DNA from: Eucalyptus grandis | Taxonomy: Eukaryota > Streptophyta > Magnoliopsida > Myrtales > Myrtaceae | Assembly: GCF_016545825.1 (NCBI RefSeq) | Contig: NC_052617.1 | Location: forward strand, 55,123,382-55,187,381 | Direction: 5' to 3' | Length of the DNA stretch: 64,000 bases | Shown here: positions 22,519-33,554 of the stretch, piece after piece | How the letters are laid out: each line of letters begins with the position of its first letter | Position numbering within the stretch: position 1 is the first letter of the stretch | Made by a program: the position numbers and the translations under genes | The notes under the pieces: generated by a model | Databases searched by the model: none | The model's input: only the letters and a program-made list of their open reading frames with translations | Told to the model about the DNA's origin: nothing

Positions 22519-23408
22519 CTTGACAACCATTTTGGAGATAGGGTTCCTTGAAAACCCTCCAAGCAGCGGCACTGGTAGCCGTTTCCATTCTCAGCATCTG
22601 TACAATTGGAGTTCTCTTGGCACATGTAGGTCGTTGTATTCTTCTTTGCATCATCGCATGTTTGATCTGGAATTAACCAATCAACAACTATAGGGACCAT
22701 ATCAAATGGCGGCTCGTGCAGATTGTCCTTAGAGAAGCTAAAGAAGCCGTCTTCGGCAACGAAAGCGTATCCGCATGGATTGAATTCCCAGATGCCGACA
22801 CGATTGTTATAGCTAGTGACAGAGATGTTGTATCGGTAGGCGTCTCGAGGAATGCTAGTCTCGCAGCAACCAATGCCTGAGCACGACCCATTAATCACGT
22901 CCGAGATGTTGCCGCATGAGGACAAGCACCCCGTCACATACGTGCTTCCGCTGAAGGTCGCGTACGTGTCGCATCCCACGGCAATATAATTTGTTTTGGG
23001 GAAATCAGGAAGAATGAACAAAAGTCTATTTCTATTGTTGTACAAGGATCCGCCAGACGAATTATAACAATCTCTAGCTACAAACATTGTTACACTAATC
23101 TCGTGATTCTCAAAAGATATATTGAGTATTTGGAGATTAGTATCTCTATTGTACATATAAGGAGTGGGAGTATCAGTCGAGTTGTCGCAAAAGATGAGGA
23201 AAGAGTCTGATTCTTTGAAGTAGCAGTCGTTGCCGGCGTTGTTCATCCCAAATGGGTACGCGAAGGTGAGGTTGCCACATCTGTTCGCGCATCCGGGCTT
23301 TGTTGTTTGGACTACATCCGCCGTAACAACTGAGAATAGAGCCACCAATGAGCACAACAACAGCACAACTCTCAAGGGAAGTCTATGGAACAGCATGGAT
23401 CCACCCAT
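22519..23408 (-). pseudogene. WAK-A exon 1: signal peptide, galacturonan-binding WAK domain, start of EGF
   Basis: About 295 residues. The start at 23408 (or the ATG four codons later at 23396) is followed by LPLRVVLLLCSLVALF, a secretion signal. The cysteine-rich GUB_WAK_bind domain follows with CGNLTFAYPFG, CDNST, CYNSS, VGCDTYATFSG, CLSSCGN, GIGCCETSIP and FNPCGYAFVAE. Near the end, NTTTYMCQENSNCTD and GYQCRCLEGFQG form the first EGF-type part. WAKs bind pectin outside the cell and signal through a cytosolic kinase. After EGFQG, two single-base losses relative to WAK-C shift the frame before the donor (exon end near 22519), so the last few codons are out of frame. The kinase exon is missing from the window, so a working receptor cannot be made; a secreted ectodomain could be. 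Confidence 0.85.
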
Positions 23409-23471
23409 ATTCTTCCTGAAATGAAGTGATTTTTTGCAACAAGATGATGAGCTTCATAGCCTGATGAAAAC

Positions 23472-23479
23472 CTTTATAA
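23472..23479 (-). promoter_or_regulatory. Candidate TATA box of WAK-A
   Basis: TATAAAGG on the minus strand lies about 65-70 bp before the first ATG of WAK-A exon 1, a usual plant distance. Confidence 0.4.
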
Positions 23480-23699
23480 GCGATGATGGAGCTTCTAGAA
23501 AGCTAAGTAGTATATGCATTATTCATAGTCCCCACTATATTGATAGTCTTCACGGTGATTACATCATTAGTAATCAATCATACGGTTTTGTCCACCATCC
23601 AATCCTAGCATATTCTCTGTCAGTTGTGGGGTCGTGCGTGTTGTCAGCTGTTCGATCCAAAACTTGTAATCGTCGACCGTAAGATCCCGCTGCCAAGTA

Positions 23700-23965
23700 A
23701 CTCCTTGAAAAATTAAAGTAGAAATTTCTATCACTATTGCTCTTAATTTATACTCTCCAAAGAAAAGCAACTTTCTTCGCTCTTTTAGCTTGCATTCAGT
23801 CCCATTCCTTGTCCAAAGCATTAGATGCAACTGACATTTACTCTCTATGGCTCTTCACTAAGAAGCCTTGACAAGCCTGTTGTGATTCACGTTGTGGCGT
23901 CGCAATCATTCGTAGGAATTTCCAAACTGACTTGCAAATAATAGAAGTCGTGAATAGATAGATAT
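23700..23965 (-). repeat. Inverted copy of part of the WAK-upstream unit
   Basis: The reverse complement carries ATGCTTTGGACAAGGAA, AAGTTGCTTTTCTTTGGAGAG and AAGAGCAATAGTGATAG, matching 25370-25500, 55840-55980, 58860-58990 and 61745-61875. It also has GGAAATTCCTA and CACAACGTGAATCAC in the expected order. It is the only copy in the window in this orientation and is closest to a WAK start codon. Confidence 0.65.
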
Positions 23966-24129
23966 TTTTTTCTTTTCAATCTAAGAATTAGTTTTGATGG
24001 GTGGTGCTCATAAACTATTGCACACACATCAATAACATATGAACTCCTTAAATATTTGTACAAATATCAACATCATATTTAAATCTTTATGGGCAGTGTA
24101 ATATTTCAATTTACACTATGTACAATTTT

Positions 24130-24771
24130 AAAAAAAAAAGTACATTGAGGCCAACCTGGCCCTCGCCAAGCCTTGCCACAGGCGAGGTTGGCCTTGCCCA
24201 AATCTGGGTGAAGCTACCTCACCCGTGGCCCTAGGCGAGGCCAAGCAAGGGCTGTGACCCTCGCCGACGGCTAGTGAGGGCTTAGTGGCCCTCGCCGCCT
24301 AGTGGCCAGCAAGCCTCCGACCTAGAAGCCCTCGCCTCTACCCTGGTGATGGTCGTTATGGCCTTGCCAGCCACCGGTGAGGCCCCCTCTACCCGCAACA
24401 AAGGCCAGGGCGACGCTGGCCTTGCCCAGATTAGGGAGAAGTCGCCTTGCCAGTGGCAAGCGAGGGCTTGTATCCCTCGCCCAGTGGCCGACGAGGCTTG
24501 CGGGCCACCATCAAAATAGTTTAAGGAGGAAGAAGAGAGAAAAGAAAAAGGAAAAATAATAATAATTCAAAAAAAATGTTTTAAAAATTGCCACGTCAGC
24601 GTCCAGCTACCAGTCAACGTCCATGTCAGCGTCGACAGGCCAAATTGACTAGATAGACTAAATTTGTATTAATATTAAAAGGTTTAAGACTGAATTGATT
24701 CAATTGAAAAGTTTAGCACTGAATTAGTACAAATACAATAGCTTTATGACTTTTTTGGTACTTTTTTCTTT
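24130..24771. mobile_element. Partial MULE-like element, GC-rich core with one terminal repeat
   Basis: The core (24150-24520) is GC-rich and made of GGCGAGG/CCTCGCC-type inverted words. The right end (about 24640-24771) has the repeated phrase AAGGTTTAAGACTGAATTG ... AGTTTAGCACTGAATTAG ... TTTTTTGGTACTTTT, related to the terminal repeats of the intact element at 53480-54541. No matching left terminal repeat is seen, so it is truncated or too diverged. An ORF at 24377-24559 is a composition effect. Confidence 0.5.
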
Positions 24772-24779
24772 TATAAAAT

Positions 24780-27777
24780 CTCTTGTTGATATGTTCCAAC
24801 TTTAGTTCTCCAATAACAGCTATAGAGTAAAGTTATATGACGGCCGTACCATTTTTAACTTATTATATTTGGCGAAGAAAACTTCTAACTATTTTGCTAT
24901 ATCTACCAAGGAAGTTGAGAAATTAATATTAATCAAACTATCTATTTATCAAAAATCCTAGTTAGCGATGGGTTTTTTGCCCCCGCAAGGATGCAGTTAT
25001 CAAAAATCCTAGTTATCAAACTATCTTTTCTTTTTCCTTTGTTTCGTTTTGAGTTTAGTTAGATTCATTACACACCGGCAACCTAAATCCTTAGTACAAG
25101 TCTCTATTCACGTTTTAAATCAATTTGGAAATTCCTAGAACCAATTGTAACGTCACAACGTTAATCACATTCCTGATTAAAGAAAACCACGACAAGATCG
25201 GCCAAATCATTATAGCTCACAGGCCTTTAAGTCGTGGAGACCTCAACTGGCCATGCAATTGGCTGCTTGGCTTTTCAGGTCAAGGTCAAGGTAGCATCGC
25301 ATGGCATTCGGATCGTGGAGAGACAAGAGTGGGCTATGCAAGTCATTGCTTTGCTTTTCAGGTCAAGGTCGACGTCAATTGCACCTGATGCTTTGGACGA
25401 GGAAATGCCGCTGAATATATCTTTGCTTTAAGCGGAAGGAGCAAATAAAAAGATGGTTTTCTAGAGAGTTAAAATCAAGAGCGATAGTGATAGATTTTTC
25501 ACTTGAACTTATCCTGATGTTATTTGGTTAAAATCAGGTATGGCAACATAACGAGAATTTTGAAAAAAAAAAAAAAGTGGATCTTTTGGTTTTATTGACT
25601 GCTACGGCAAATTATGTCTAGGTCAATAATTAATATACAATTAATATTTAAGTATTAACCTAATATATTAATGTTCCTATTGGTGGGATAATTTTTTTTT
25701 TAAATTAAAGTACAGAATAATGAGAATAAAGCTTTGTCACCATGTGGCTATAAAATTTCATTCTAGTCACTTTGCTACTTGTATGTTAAATCCTATCATC
25801 CCAACGTAACATTGAAGCTGTAGAGTCCAATCCATTCAAAACTTTCTTTGGTCGCCAAAAAGACAAAAAAGGCCAACCTTTTTTTCTGTCGTTGTACTCT
25901 ATTTATAATGGTTGATCAAAAGAAGTCCAACAGTAAGCTCAAGTCGTGGAGTTGACGTCAGCTGGTCCCCGGCCGCTTGCGTGAGACGACTCCACGATGA
26001 TTCCTCGGGTGACGAATCCAGTGCAGGTGCATTGCACGTGACATCTTCCCAATGCACGATTCATTTGAGAGTCCATCACTAATGTAGACAAATGCTCTAG
26101 AACCGTCTTTTGCAATTCATCAGAAGAACACAAGCTACTCTAAGCCAGAGACTGGAGTACTCTAGTCACAAAATCATATGCTCCATCACGTCCTAAAAAC
26201 CTTTTAAAGCAATTGTTTTCTTCAATTTGTACGTGTAAAGAACCGCAATAATATTTTCCCCAAGAAGGCAAATTAAGAATTTATTTTATAAATTTTCGGT
26301 ATAAGAATATTCAAATATTCATTATAGTGAAAATTTTGTTTCTCCACTTTGAAGTTTAATTTGATCGCATCATTATTAGTGATTGATCTTTTTTCCTTAC
26401 TTTAATTTACCGTGTGTAATGTGTCATGTAGACATTCATGCCATAATAGTGGAATATGAACAGAGTCCATATTTATTGATAAAATATGGAGATTGTGTAA
26501 TGGACAGAAAATAATTTGTTCCTCTATAAACTTTATGTAATTAGGGTTTTGCTAAAATTTTATTTTATTTCTTATATTCATCTATGTTTAAGAACATCAT
26601 GTAATATGCCTAATGAACCTCCAATATTATTTATTCAACAAATATGAGCCACAATGTTAAGTCGCACTTTATATGTCAATTAGACCCGCGTATAATCATT
26701 GTGAACTACTATTTTAAAAATTTAAATTATTAGTAAAAGGCATGATTTTTAATATTTGAATAATTTAACACTCCCTTTACTATTAAGTTGGATTTTGTAT
26801 AAAAGTAGAGCATTGAATTATATGGTAGAGAAGACATATAGAGACCTCAAAGGAATAAACTCAACATGTGTTCTAATGTCATGGGGAATTTTGTAAAATT
26901 TGTGCCAATTATTCAAACGATTTAATTTATCTGATGAGAACATGATTATTAATATTAAGTACTTTAGTATATATTGCCGTATCCCTCTTATAACAGGAGG
27001 CATAAACACAATGGCAACTGGGGGGAAATAACCGTCATTACATGTCAAAGTCCCTTTTTTTCTTTTTTACCCAAAAAGGAGTTCTCAAGTAAGGGATTCC
27101 TTTGGCGGTTGAAATGATCATCAAAATAGACTAACGCATTTCAATTATTTTCCTCTCTATCTGTCCGATTTGTAGCAGAATTGTACCCAAAAGCGAAGGA
27201 CTTTTCCATCAAATCTGATTTCATAGTGCCAATTTCACACAGTGACTCCATATCAATTCATATTTTTCGATGTTTTCTCTCTTTTTCAGCCAAACGATTT
27301 AGATCGTCACTCCTAATGGATGAAGAAGTCTTCCTTATCAAAAACAGTATGGGTGAAATGGATTGAAATTATCTTAACTTAGATGAGTCAAGGAGGGGTG
27401 AGTTATATAGCATGTCATCGTGAGGAAACTAACCATATTCTACGTTAAAATTTCCAACAACAAAAAATTTTGCTAGAGGAAGCAACAGGTTTTGCAAATC
27501 ATGTTATAGGCTAAGGTAGGACAATTCACATTAATCAAATTCTATTATCTATTTAGAATTTCACAGACCACATGAGCTAAAATCTGAAAAATAACATAAG
27601 TTTTTGAGGGATTGCGTTGAATGAAGTTTGAAATTACAAATTAAGATCACAGAATAATTATAAAGAAGACATTGGTTCATGGTGCAAATTTATGTTTTAA
27701 GCCAGTTAACATTGTTGGTGGAATTTTTGGAGAAGAATGTTTGGTAAAAAGACATGCTTTATGGTCCACCTTCGAGA
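24780..27777. repeat. 3-kb WAK-upstream repeat block A (near-copy of 55262-58257)
   Basis: From TCTCTTGTTGATATGTTCC to CCACCTTCGAGAGGC this block matches 55262-58257 almost base for base, with scattered substitutions and small indels. It contains no supported gene. Marked sites are paired GGTCAA words (W-box core TTGACC on the other strand) at 25278-25293 and 25358-25370, TGACGTCA at about 25954-25961, and CACGTGAC at about 26035-26042. Short ORFs such as 25939-26133 are not conserved in frame in the other copy. By position it is upstream DNA of WAK-A. Confidence 0.8.
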
Positions 27778-28437
27778 GGCAGGTGAGGGCACGATGCCCT
27801 CACCCTCGCCACGAATGAGGGCTGTCGTGCCCTCACATGTGGCCGACAAGGGTGGGGTGGCCCTCGCCCAGATCTAGGCGAGGGCATGACGCCCTCGCCC
27901 TCACCACGAACGAGGGCCGCCGCGCCCTGACTTGTGGCCGACAAGGGTGCGGCAGCCCTCGCCCAGATCCAGGCGAGGGCCGTCGCACCCTCGCCGGCCA
28001 ACGGGCAAGGGTTTTGGTCCTCGCTTGGATCGGGCAGGGGCTAACGCCCTTGCTTGTGGCTGGCGAGGGCGCGGCGGCCCTTGCCAATAGCTAGCAAGGG
28101 CGCAGGGCCCCTCACCCTGACCAGCTTGTGGTCAGCGATGGTTGGCTGGTCGGCGATAGCGCTGGCCAAGGGCTAAGGAGAAAAGAAAAGAAAAATTTAA
28201 AAAATTTAAAAAAATCTGAAAAAAATATTAAAATATATATATAAAATTTATCCACGTGGCGCCATATAAGATTGTTGGCGGCTACATCAGCAATTTCTAG
28301 CTTAAATTAGCCGGATGGACTGAATTGGTACCAATATGAAAATGTTTAAGACTAAATTGATCAAATTAAAAAGTTTAGGACTGATTTGGTACCAATACAA
28401 AATGTTTAGGACTATTTTGGTACTTTTCCTAATTAAG
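27778..28437. mobile_element. Partial MULE-like element with GC-rich inverted-word core
   Basis: The core (27780-28150) is built of GCGAGGGC and GCCCTCGC words in both orientations. The right end (28300-28437) carries TGTTTAAGACTAAATTGATC, AGTTTAGGACTGATTTGG and TGTTTAGGACTATTTTGG before GGTACTTTTCC, as in the terminal repeat of 53480-54541. No left terminal repeat is present; the left edge abuts repeat block A directly. The join may mark the deletion that removed the WAK-B kinase exon. Confidence 0.5.
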
Positions 28438-29040
28438 TTGTGTTTGAGTATATAAAGTTTTCACGGTTATATGAGGAAAGAATACAAGAAATAACACTTG
28501 AACAGGAATGTCTTTAAGGTTTGCTATGATGCAAGAAGGTGGCTGACCAACTTACAATTCCACGCTATACTTGTACGATTAATAGGACCGAAGAAGACGC
28601 AAATTACAATTCAGTTGGTGCAGATATTATTGTTCACAATGTGACCTCTGGTGAAGGAAAATATATTCACGTTTACACAAAACCCAAGGTCACCAAGTCA
28701 ATAGATGATCTTAGAGTAGAAACATTGACCTGAGTGAAGTTAATCTATTTTTGGATTTTCTGATAGCTCAATTGTGGTGTAATTAGTAACACATGATGTG
28801 CTTACTGCATTAGATAATCTCATTTATCTTTTGCATAGAAACTTTTTTCTTTATCAGATTGCATAGAAACTTTTTTCTTTATCAGATTGCATAGAAACTT
28901 CTGTGATTAGAATACACCAAGTAAAATGTGTATAGTTAATTTCTCCTAAACCAAACTAAAATTAAGTCATGTATTCTCAAAATAAGCTAGGATAGTATGT
29001 CTCTTGAGTCAGGAACTTCAAGTAAAATGAAAGAACTTAC
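28438..29040 (-). other. Remnant of WAK-B intron 2
   Basis: Colinear with WAK-C intron 2 (about 51480-52321): for example TCTGCATAGAAACTTC and TTAATCTATTTTTG blocks match in order. It includes a local triplication of a 28-bp unit containing TTGCATAGAAAC, about 28838-28905. The far half of the intron and the kinase exon are absent. Confidence 0.65.
28539..28736 (+). other. Possible fossil exon on the plus strand inside WAK-B intron 2
   Basis: An open stretch of about 65 codons with no ATG reads protein-like (GADIIVHNVTSGEG, then YTKPKVTKSIDDLRVE) and ends at TGA. The homologous place in WAK-C intron 2 (about 51960-52063) keeps YTKPNVATSKDARRV in one frame, then a stop, and ends at the same TGA. 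I do not recognise the family. It may be a piece of a captured gene or chance. Confidence 0.25.
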
Positions 29041-29218
29041 CAACCAAAATCTTCATTAAATGTGATGGATTAGCAGTGCATCCTTACATATCTCCACCGC
29101 CGTTCTTGCCATCATCATGACATGACAACCGCTTGGGCATGATTGTGTATAAACTCCTTCAACATTATGGCAAATCCCTCAATTGGGTTCTTCTCTAGAT
29201 CCACACATTCATCAATAT
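29041..29218 (-). pseudogene. WAK-B exon 2 (EGF-like), dead
   Basis: The minus strand matches WAK-C exon 2 (52322-52495) with the donor GGTTG|GTAAGTT kept. The acceptor AG before ATATTGATGAATG is changed to TA (29219-29220), so normal splicing is lost. Length is 178 bp against 174, a frameshift. Remnants of the D-I-D-E-C start and the GGNGG end are visible. Confidence 0.8.
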
Positions 29219-29233
29219 TAACACAAACTAAGG

Positions 29234-30076
29234 GTGCACATGACAAAATTTCTAGAACAGAAATCAATTTCTATTCCATGGATGAGTTTTTGAGTGAAGA
29301 AACGCATTTGATAATAATTCAAAATTTATATTTTTGAAATAAAAATTTATTTAATAACAGAATAAAATTTCTATTTCTAGGAGCGGCAATGACTAGCGTT
29401 TAGTGGCTAGAGTCTGACGTTCGGCGACCAGCATCCGGCGCCAAGTTCGATGCCCGGTGGCGGGCGGCCAAAGTTCGGAGTTTGGCGACAGGAGGCCGGC
29501 GGCGGGTGGCCAATGGTCAGATTTTGGCGACGGCTGGTGGGCGGCCAACATCCGATGGTTAGTGGCGAGCGGTGAACAATTGCCGCGAACATCCGGTGGT
29601 TGGTGATGCGCCTCGGCATCACCAAGATTGGCGATGAGCCTCGGCATCCAAAGATTGGCGATGAGCAACCAACGACTAATGGGCGTTTGACATCCGGCGA
29701 CCGACGATGGGCAATAGGTGGCCAAAGTGCGGTTGCCGGCAGCCAATGTCCAGTGGTCGGAGGTCGCAGTTGGTGGTCGGGGCCGATGGCAGGCAGCCAA
29801 CAACCGGCGACGGGCGTCTGGCATCTCACGGGCAGTAGGTGGGCAACGGGCGATGACAAGAGTGAACGATAAGAAAATTTTGATATTTCATTCTATTTCA
29901 GAAATAGAAAAGCTAAAAATTTTAATTTCTGATTTCTGCTCTAAATTTATTTATGGAATAAAAATTTGTTCCGAATTAGAAGAATGAAATTGCGTTATCA
30001 AACGGGTTCTGTCCAAACATGTTCCGAGAAACAGAAAAACAGAGAAATAGAGAAACATAAATTTTGTTATGTGCAC
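29234..30076. mobile_element. 843-bp terminal-inverted-repeat element in WAK-B intron 1
   Basis: It starts GTGCACATGACAAAATTT and ends with AAATTTTGTTATGTGCAC, near-perfect inverted repeats of about 18 bp. Flanks share CTAAG (left CTAAGG, right TCTAAGCC), a candidate target duplication. The core (29385-29870) is GC-richer with repeated GGCGGCCAA, CGGCGAC and similar words and long ORFs in several frames that look compositional. No transposase is seen, so it is non-autonomous. The superfamily is not assigned. Confidence 0.6.
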
Positions 30077-30154
30077 TCTAAGCCCGCACATCAAATGTAT
30101 CTAGTTTTCTCAGGCCATATGAATATAAAGGACAAGTTCAAGAATGTTGATGTA

Positions 30155-30402
30155 CTAACTTACTGGGACCTTCTAAACATACTCGAATCCTTTTTGAGCG
30201 TCGGTGCAACTGGTGTTCTTGGTGCACATGTAGCTCTTGCCTTTCTTTTTTGGCGTCCTTGCATGTTTTATCCCTTATCACCCAATCGAGAACTAGAGCC
30301 CAACTCTTTAAATTTAAGCTGTGAAAGATCACTGACCTAGAAGCTGTAGGCAGGATTGGGAAAGCTCTCAATAGAGATGTCGTAGTTGAAGGAATTCCTA
30401 GG
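30155..30402 (-). pseudogene. WAK-B exon 1, 3' half
   Basis: The minus strand matches WAK-C exon 1 from its EGF part back to the middle of the GUB_WAK domain (WAK-C 52590-52930). It has lost about 45 bp near the donor and about 80 bp in the FNPCxYAF region. An in-frame TAG lies at 30337-30339, where WAK-C has a serine TCG codon. It ends in GGAATTCCTAGG at the solo LTR target duplication (CTAGG, 30398-30402). Confidence 0.8.
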
Positions 30403-33029
30403 TGTCACGACCAAAATTTCAGGTGAACAACCTAGGGTTTGGCTAATAGATTACTAAACTTAAACTTAGCTCGGGCTCTCCCAAGTCCATACCAATTTGC
30501 GACTTAGGTTCAAGTTCTTAACATGCAAGTGATTTTTCAATTAGGAGTTGCTACTAATCTATTTTTTTGGTGGGTTGATTAGAAACCAAGTAAAGTAACG
30601 GGATATTTACTTTACTTTGTGAGTTCGGGAACTTGATTATACTAGATTTTTCTAATGCCCTTTCGGTACCTCTCTTTTATTTCGAGAAAATGTTTTGCAA
30701 GCAACTTGAATTGATTTTAATTTATTTTCCTAACATGTGAGGTTATCAAGCGGGTGCGCAAACCATCAATTTAATACCCAAAAAAAGCCATGAATAAATT
30801 GCAGGACTTACCTCATGGCATCAAAAGCATCTACAATGTTAGATCAAAATTCACATGGACAACCTTAGATATGATTTCTAATTAACACGTAATCACTCAG
30901 AATTTTTAGGATTTTTCTTTGTTTAATAAAATCTAATCTATGTGCAATGCAATTTAACCAAATGACCTAATTCTAATGACGGACAAATTCTAATTAAATG
31001 GACCTAGCAACAATCACTAAATGACATGCTTTTCATAAGCCTAGTTCTATATGACATGCGCGTGATATTTTTATATGTTTTATAAACATTCATAATTAAA
31101 AATTGCTAAAAATAAAATCTACCTAAAGTGAGATTATCTATTTGAAGTTAGGAAATAGACCAATCCGAATCCTATCTTGACTTAGAAATTTATCTTGACA
31201 TGCAATTTAATCCCAAAATACCATCTAACCTAGATACCATCTAAACATGAATTATATTATAATTAGAAAAACAATCTAACTATTCTATCTTGCAATTTTA
31301 TCTAGAAAATCAATTCTAATCTACATGATATGCAAATGCAATCTCCTTTGTATTTTTTGGATAAATAAAGCAGTTAAAAGATAAGCACCAAATCATTCAT
31401 GGTCATCAAAGATATTATCCATTGTTCGAATTTGGAAATGATATATAATCAAACTTGATTATTTCGTTGATAAAATCGATAAATTAATCATAAGCCTTAA
31501 AGACCAAAATATCAATTTTATTCCCGCATGATTAATTATTCCATATGAAACCTTATAGATGGAATGAAAAATCGACGTGCAGTCGCGAATTAGGCAATAA
31601 ATCCTAAATGGGAATGTGCTTTGTAAGATATTGAAAAGCATGTATTAGGTAATAAAATATCAAAATCAAATTTAAATAAGATAATTACCTAATTTTGTAA
31701 ATAATATTGCCAAATTTGAATCGAATGGAATTTGGGCTTCAACGGTGATGATTCACAGACGACCGGCGAGATCTCGTGGCTCGGGACAGCAGTTGATGGC
31801 TTGTAGACGAGGCAAAACAAGTAGTCTGAGAGATCAATGAACGTCTCCTAGTGTGGGTTAATCTTTTGGTCCTCACAACTGAACTTGGACTTCCAACTTC
31901 ACCATTTACGCACTGACATATTTGGGCAGTCAAAGTAAACGAATTTTCTTTGTGGAATAAGTGGAATCGTCTTTCTTTGACTGATGAAATTCAGTGCGGG
32001 TGCTCTCGGTAAGAGAACCTGCAAAATTGAAGGAAGACAATTCGGATTGGTGCCGGCTCAACTGACCATTAGATGGCCCAACGGCGAAGCCCCGTGGATT
32101 TGGATGAAACTCGCCACGAAGTCTTGGTCTCGTCAAGAGTGATTGGACTTTGCTTAGGATTATTCGCTGGACATATACCGCGCTTGAAATTCCTGGGACT
32201 TAGAACGTCAGGCTTGTGGCGCGTCTGGACAACAACTTCGGTGCAGCAACGGGAGGCGGCGTGGATCACGGGATGGAGCAACTGCGGATCATCGGACTAC
32301 TCAACAGCGTTGAAGAGCTGAGGCGCGCAGCCGTGGGAGTTGCAGCATCGTCAGGCAGGTTGCGGCGTCGGGAACGGTGATTGTGAAGGCCGAGCGTGGA
32401 AGTCCGGTGACCACACTGGTCGTGGCCGAAAAGGGGACGCTTGAGGAAGAAGACCGAATTTCGTCTCCCCTCCTTCGGGTCTCTTTTTTTTTGCGTGAAT
32501 GAATGGGCTCCCTTTTCAGATTTGTGGCAGGATCTGTTTTGGGCTGGTTCGGATACTCGACACAAAGAACTAGATAGCTGGCATGGGGAGCATTGGGACA
32601 AGCTGGATGGCCGCAAATCTGGGACCTCGGCTGGCGTCCGTGATCTTGCGGGAGGCCGTCGACTTGTAGGTTGATCAGCTGGAGACTCAGAATCACCGGG
32701 GAAAATTGACGCGGAGAAGACGAGGAGCGACCACTTGTGGATGTCGAGGCTCAAGAAAGAACGATGACGAATTCTTTTCGAACCTCTCCCTGACACCCTC
32801 TTTCTTTTCTCACTTTTTTCCGCACGTGTGTCTCTCGGGTTTTTTTGGATTTGCGATTCGCCCACCCTCCTCGAAGCTCTTTCGTTCTCACTTTTTGGTC
32901 AAAAGCTCCCCGCGGATGATGACAAATTCTCTCTCCCTCTCTCGCTCTCTAGTTTCTTTGCTCTCTCTATTCGAGCTCTCAATGTGGCCGTATGTGTATT
33001 CTGTGAGCCCCTTTTTTTGTCCTGTAACG

Positions 33030-33041
33030 AGTCCATTTATA
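33030..33041 (-). promoter_or_regulatory. TATA-type box of the solo LTR
   Basis: On the minus strand CACTATAAATGG lies just ahead of the GC-rich leader of the LTR, the same relative place as the TATA boxes in elements 1 and 2. Confidence 0.4.
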
Positions 33042-33554
33042 GTGAAAGGGTGTAACCATCGAGGAAAGAAAGCATATTTTGTTTCCTTCTGTGCATGCTT
33101 TGAAATATATTCTACTTTCTTTTATTTTCCTCATTGACCGAATACCTTCTCTGCAGGAATATATCTTTTTTTGCAAATCCGCGTGGCCGTAGTGCAGAAT
33201 GTGCCCAATATTCCCTTCTCATGCTGATCTTTCGAATTTCCTTTGTGCATTTGTTCGTATCTTTCCACATAGGGCCATGCATGATGAATATTCTCCGCTG
33301 ATTTTATTTCTTTAACCCAAATATCGGCCCAAAAATTCAAGATTATAATAGACTTTTCCTAGATTCCAAACTTTACAAAGATGAGCTCGCAATATCTCAT
33401 TCCTATGCTTGTCCTCACCGAATATACGAAAGATTCACCGAATATTGGAAGAATAGTATAAATCTTTCCCAAAATATATCGAAGTTCATCTGCTGCCGAT
33501 CAAATGCAAAAGTGATAAACAAATAGATAAATGCAACTAAAATTATATGCTATG

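Noticed and set aside
25939..26133. ORF of 64 codons apparently repeated at 56423-56617
   Set aside because: The DNA is duplicated but small indels shift the frame between copies, so coding is not conserved.
29393..29872. ORFs of 90-150 codons around 29400-29870
   Set aside because: Repetitive GC-rich core of a TIR element, open on both strands without any recognisable domain.
32266..32865. 199-codon minus-strand ORF
   Set aside because: It lies in the GC-rich leader of the solo LTR, has no recognised domain, and has no equivalent in the other LTRs of the family.
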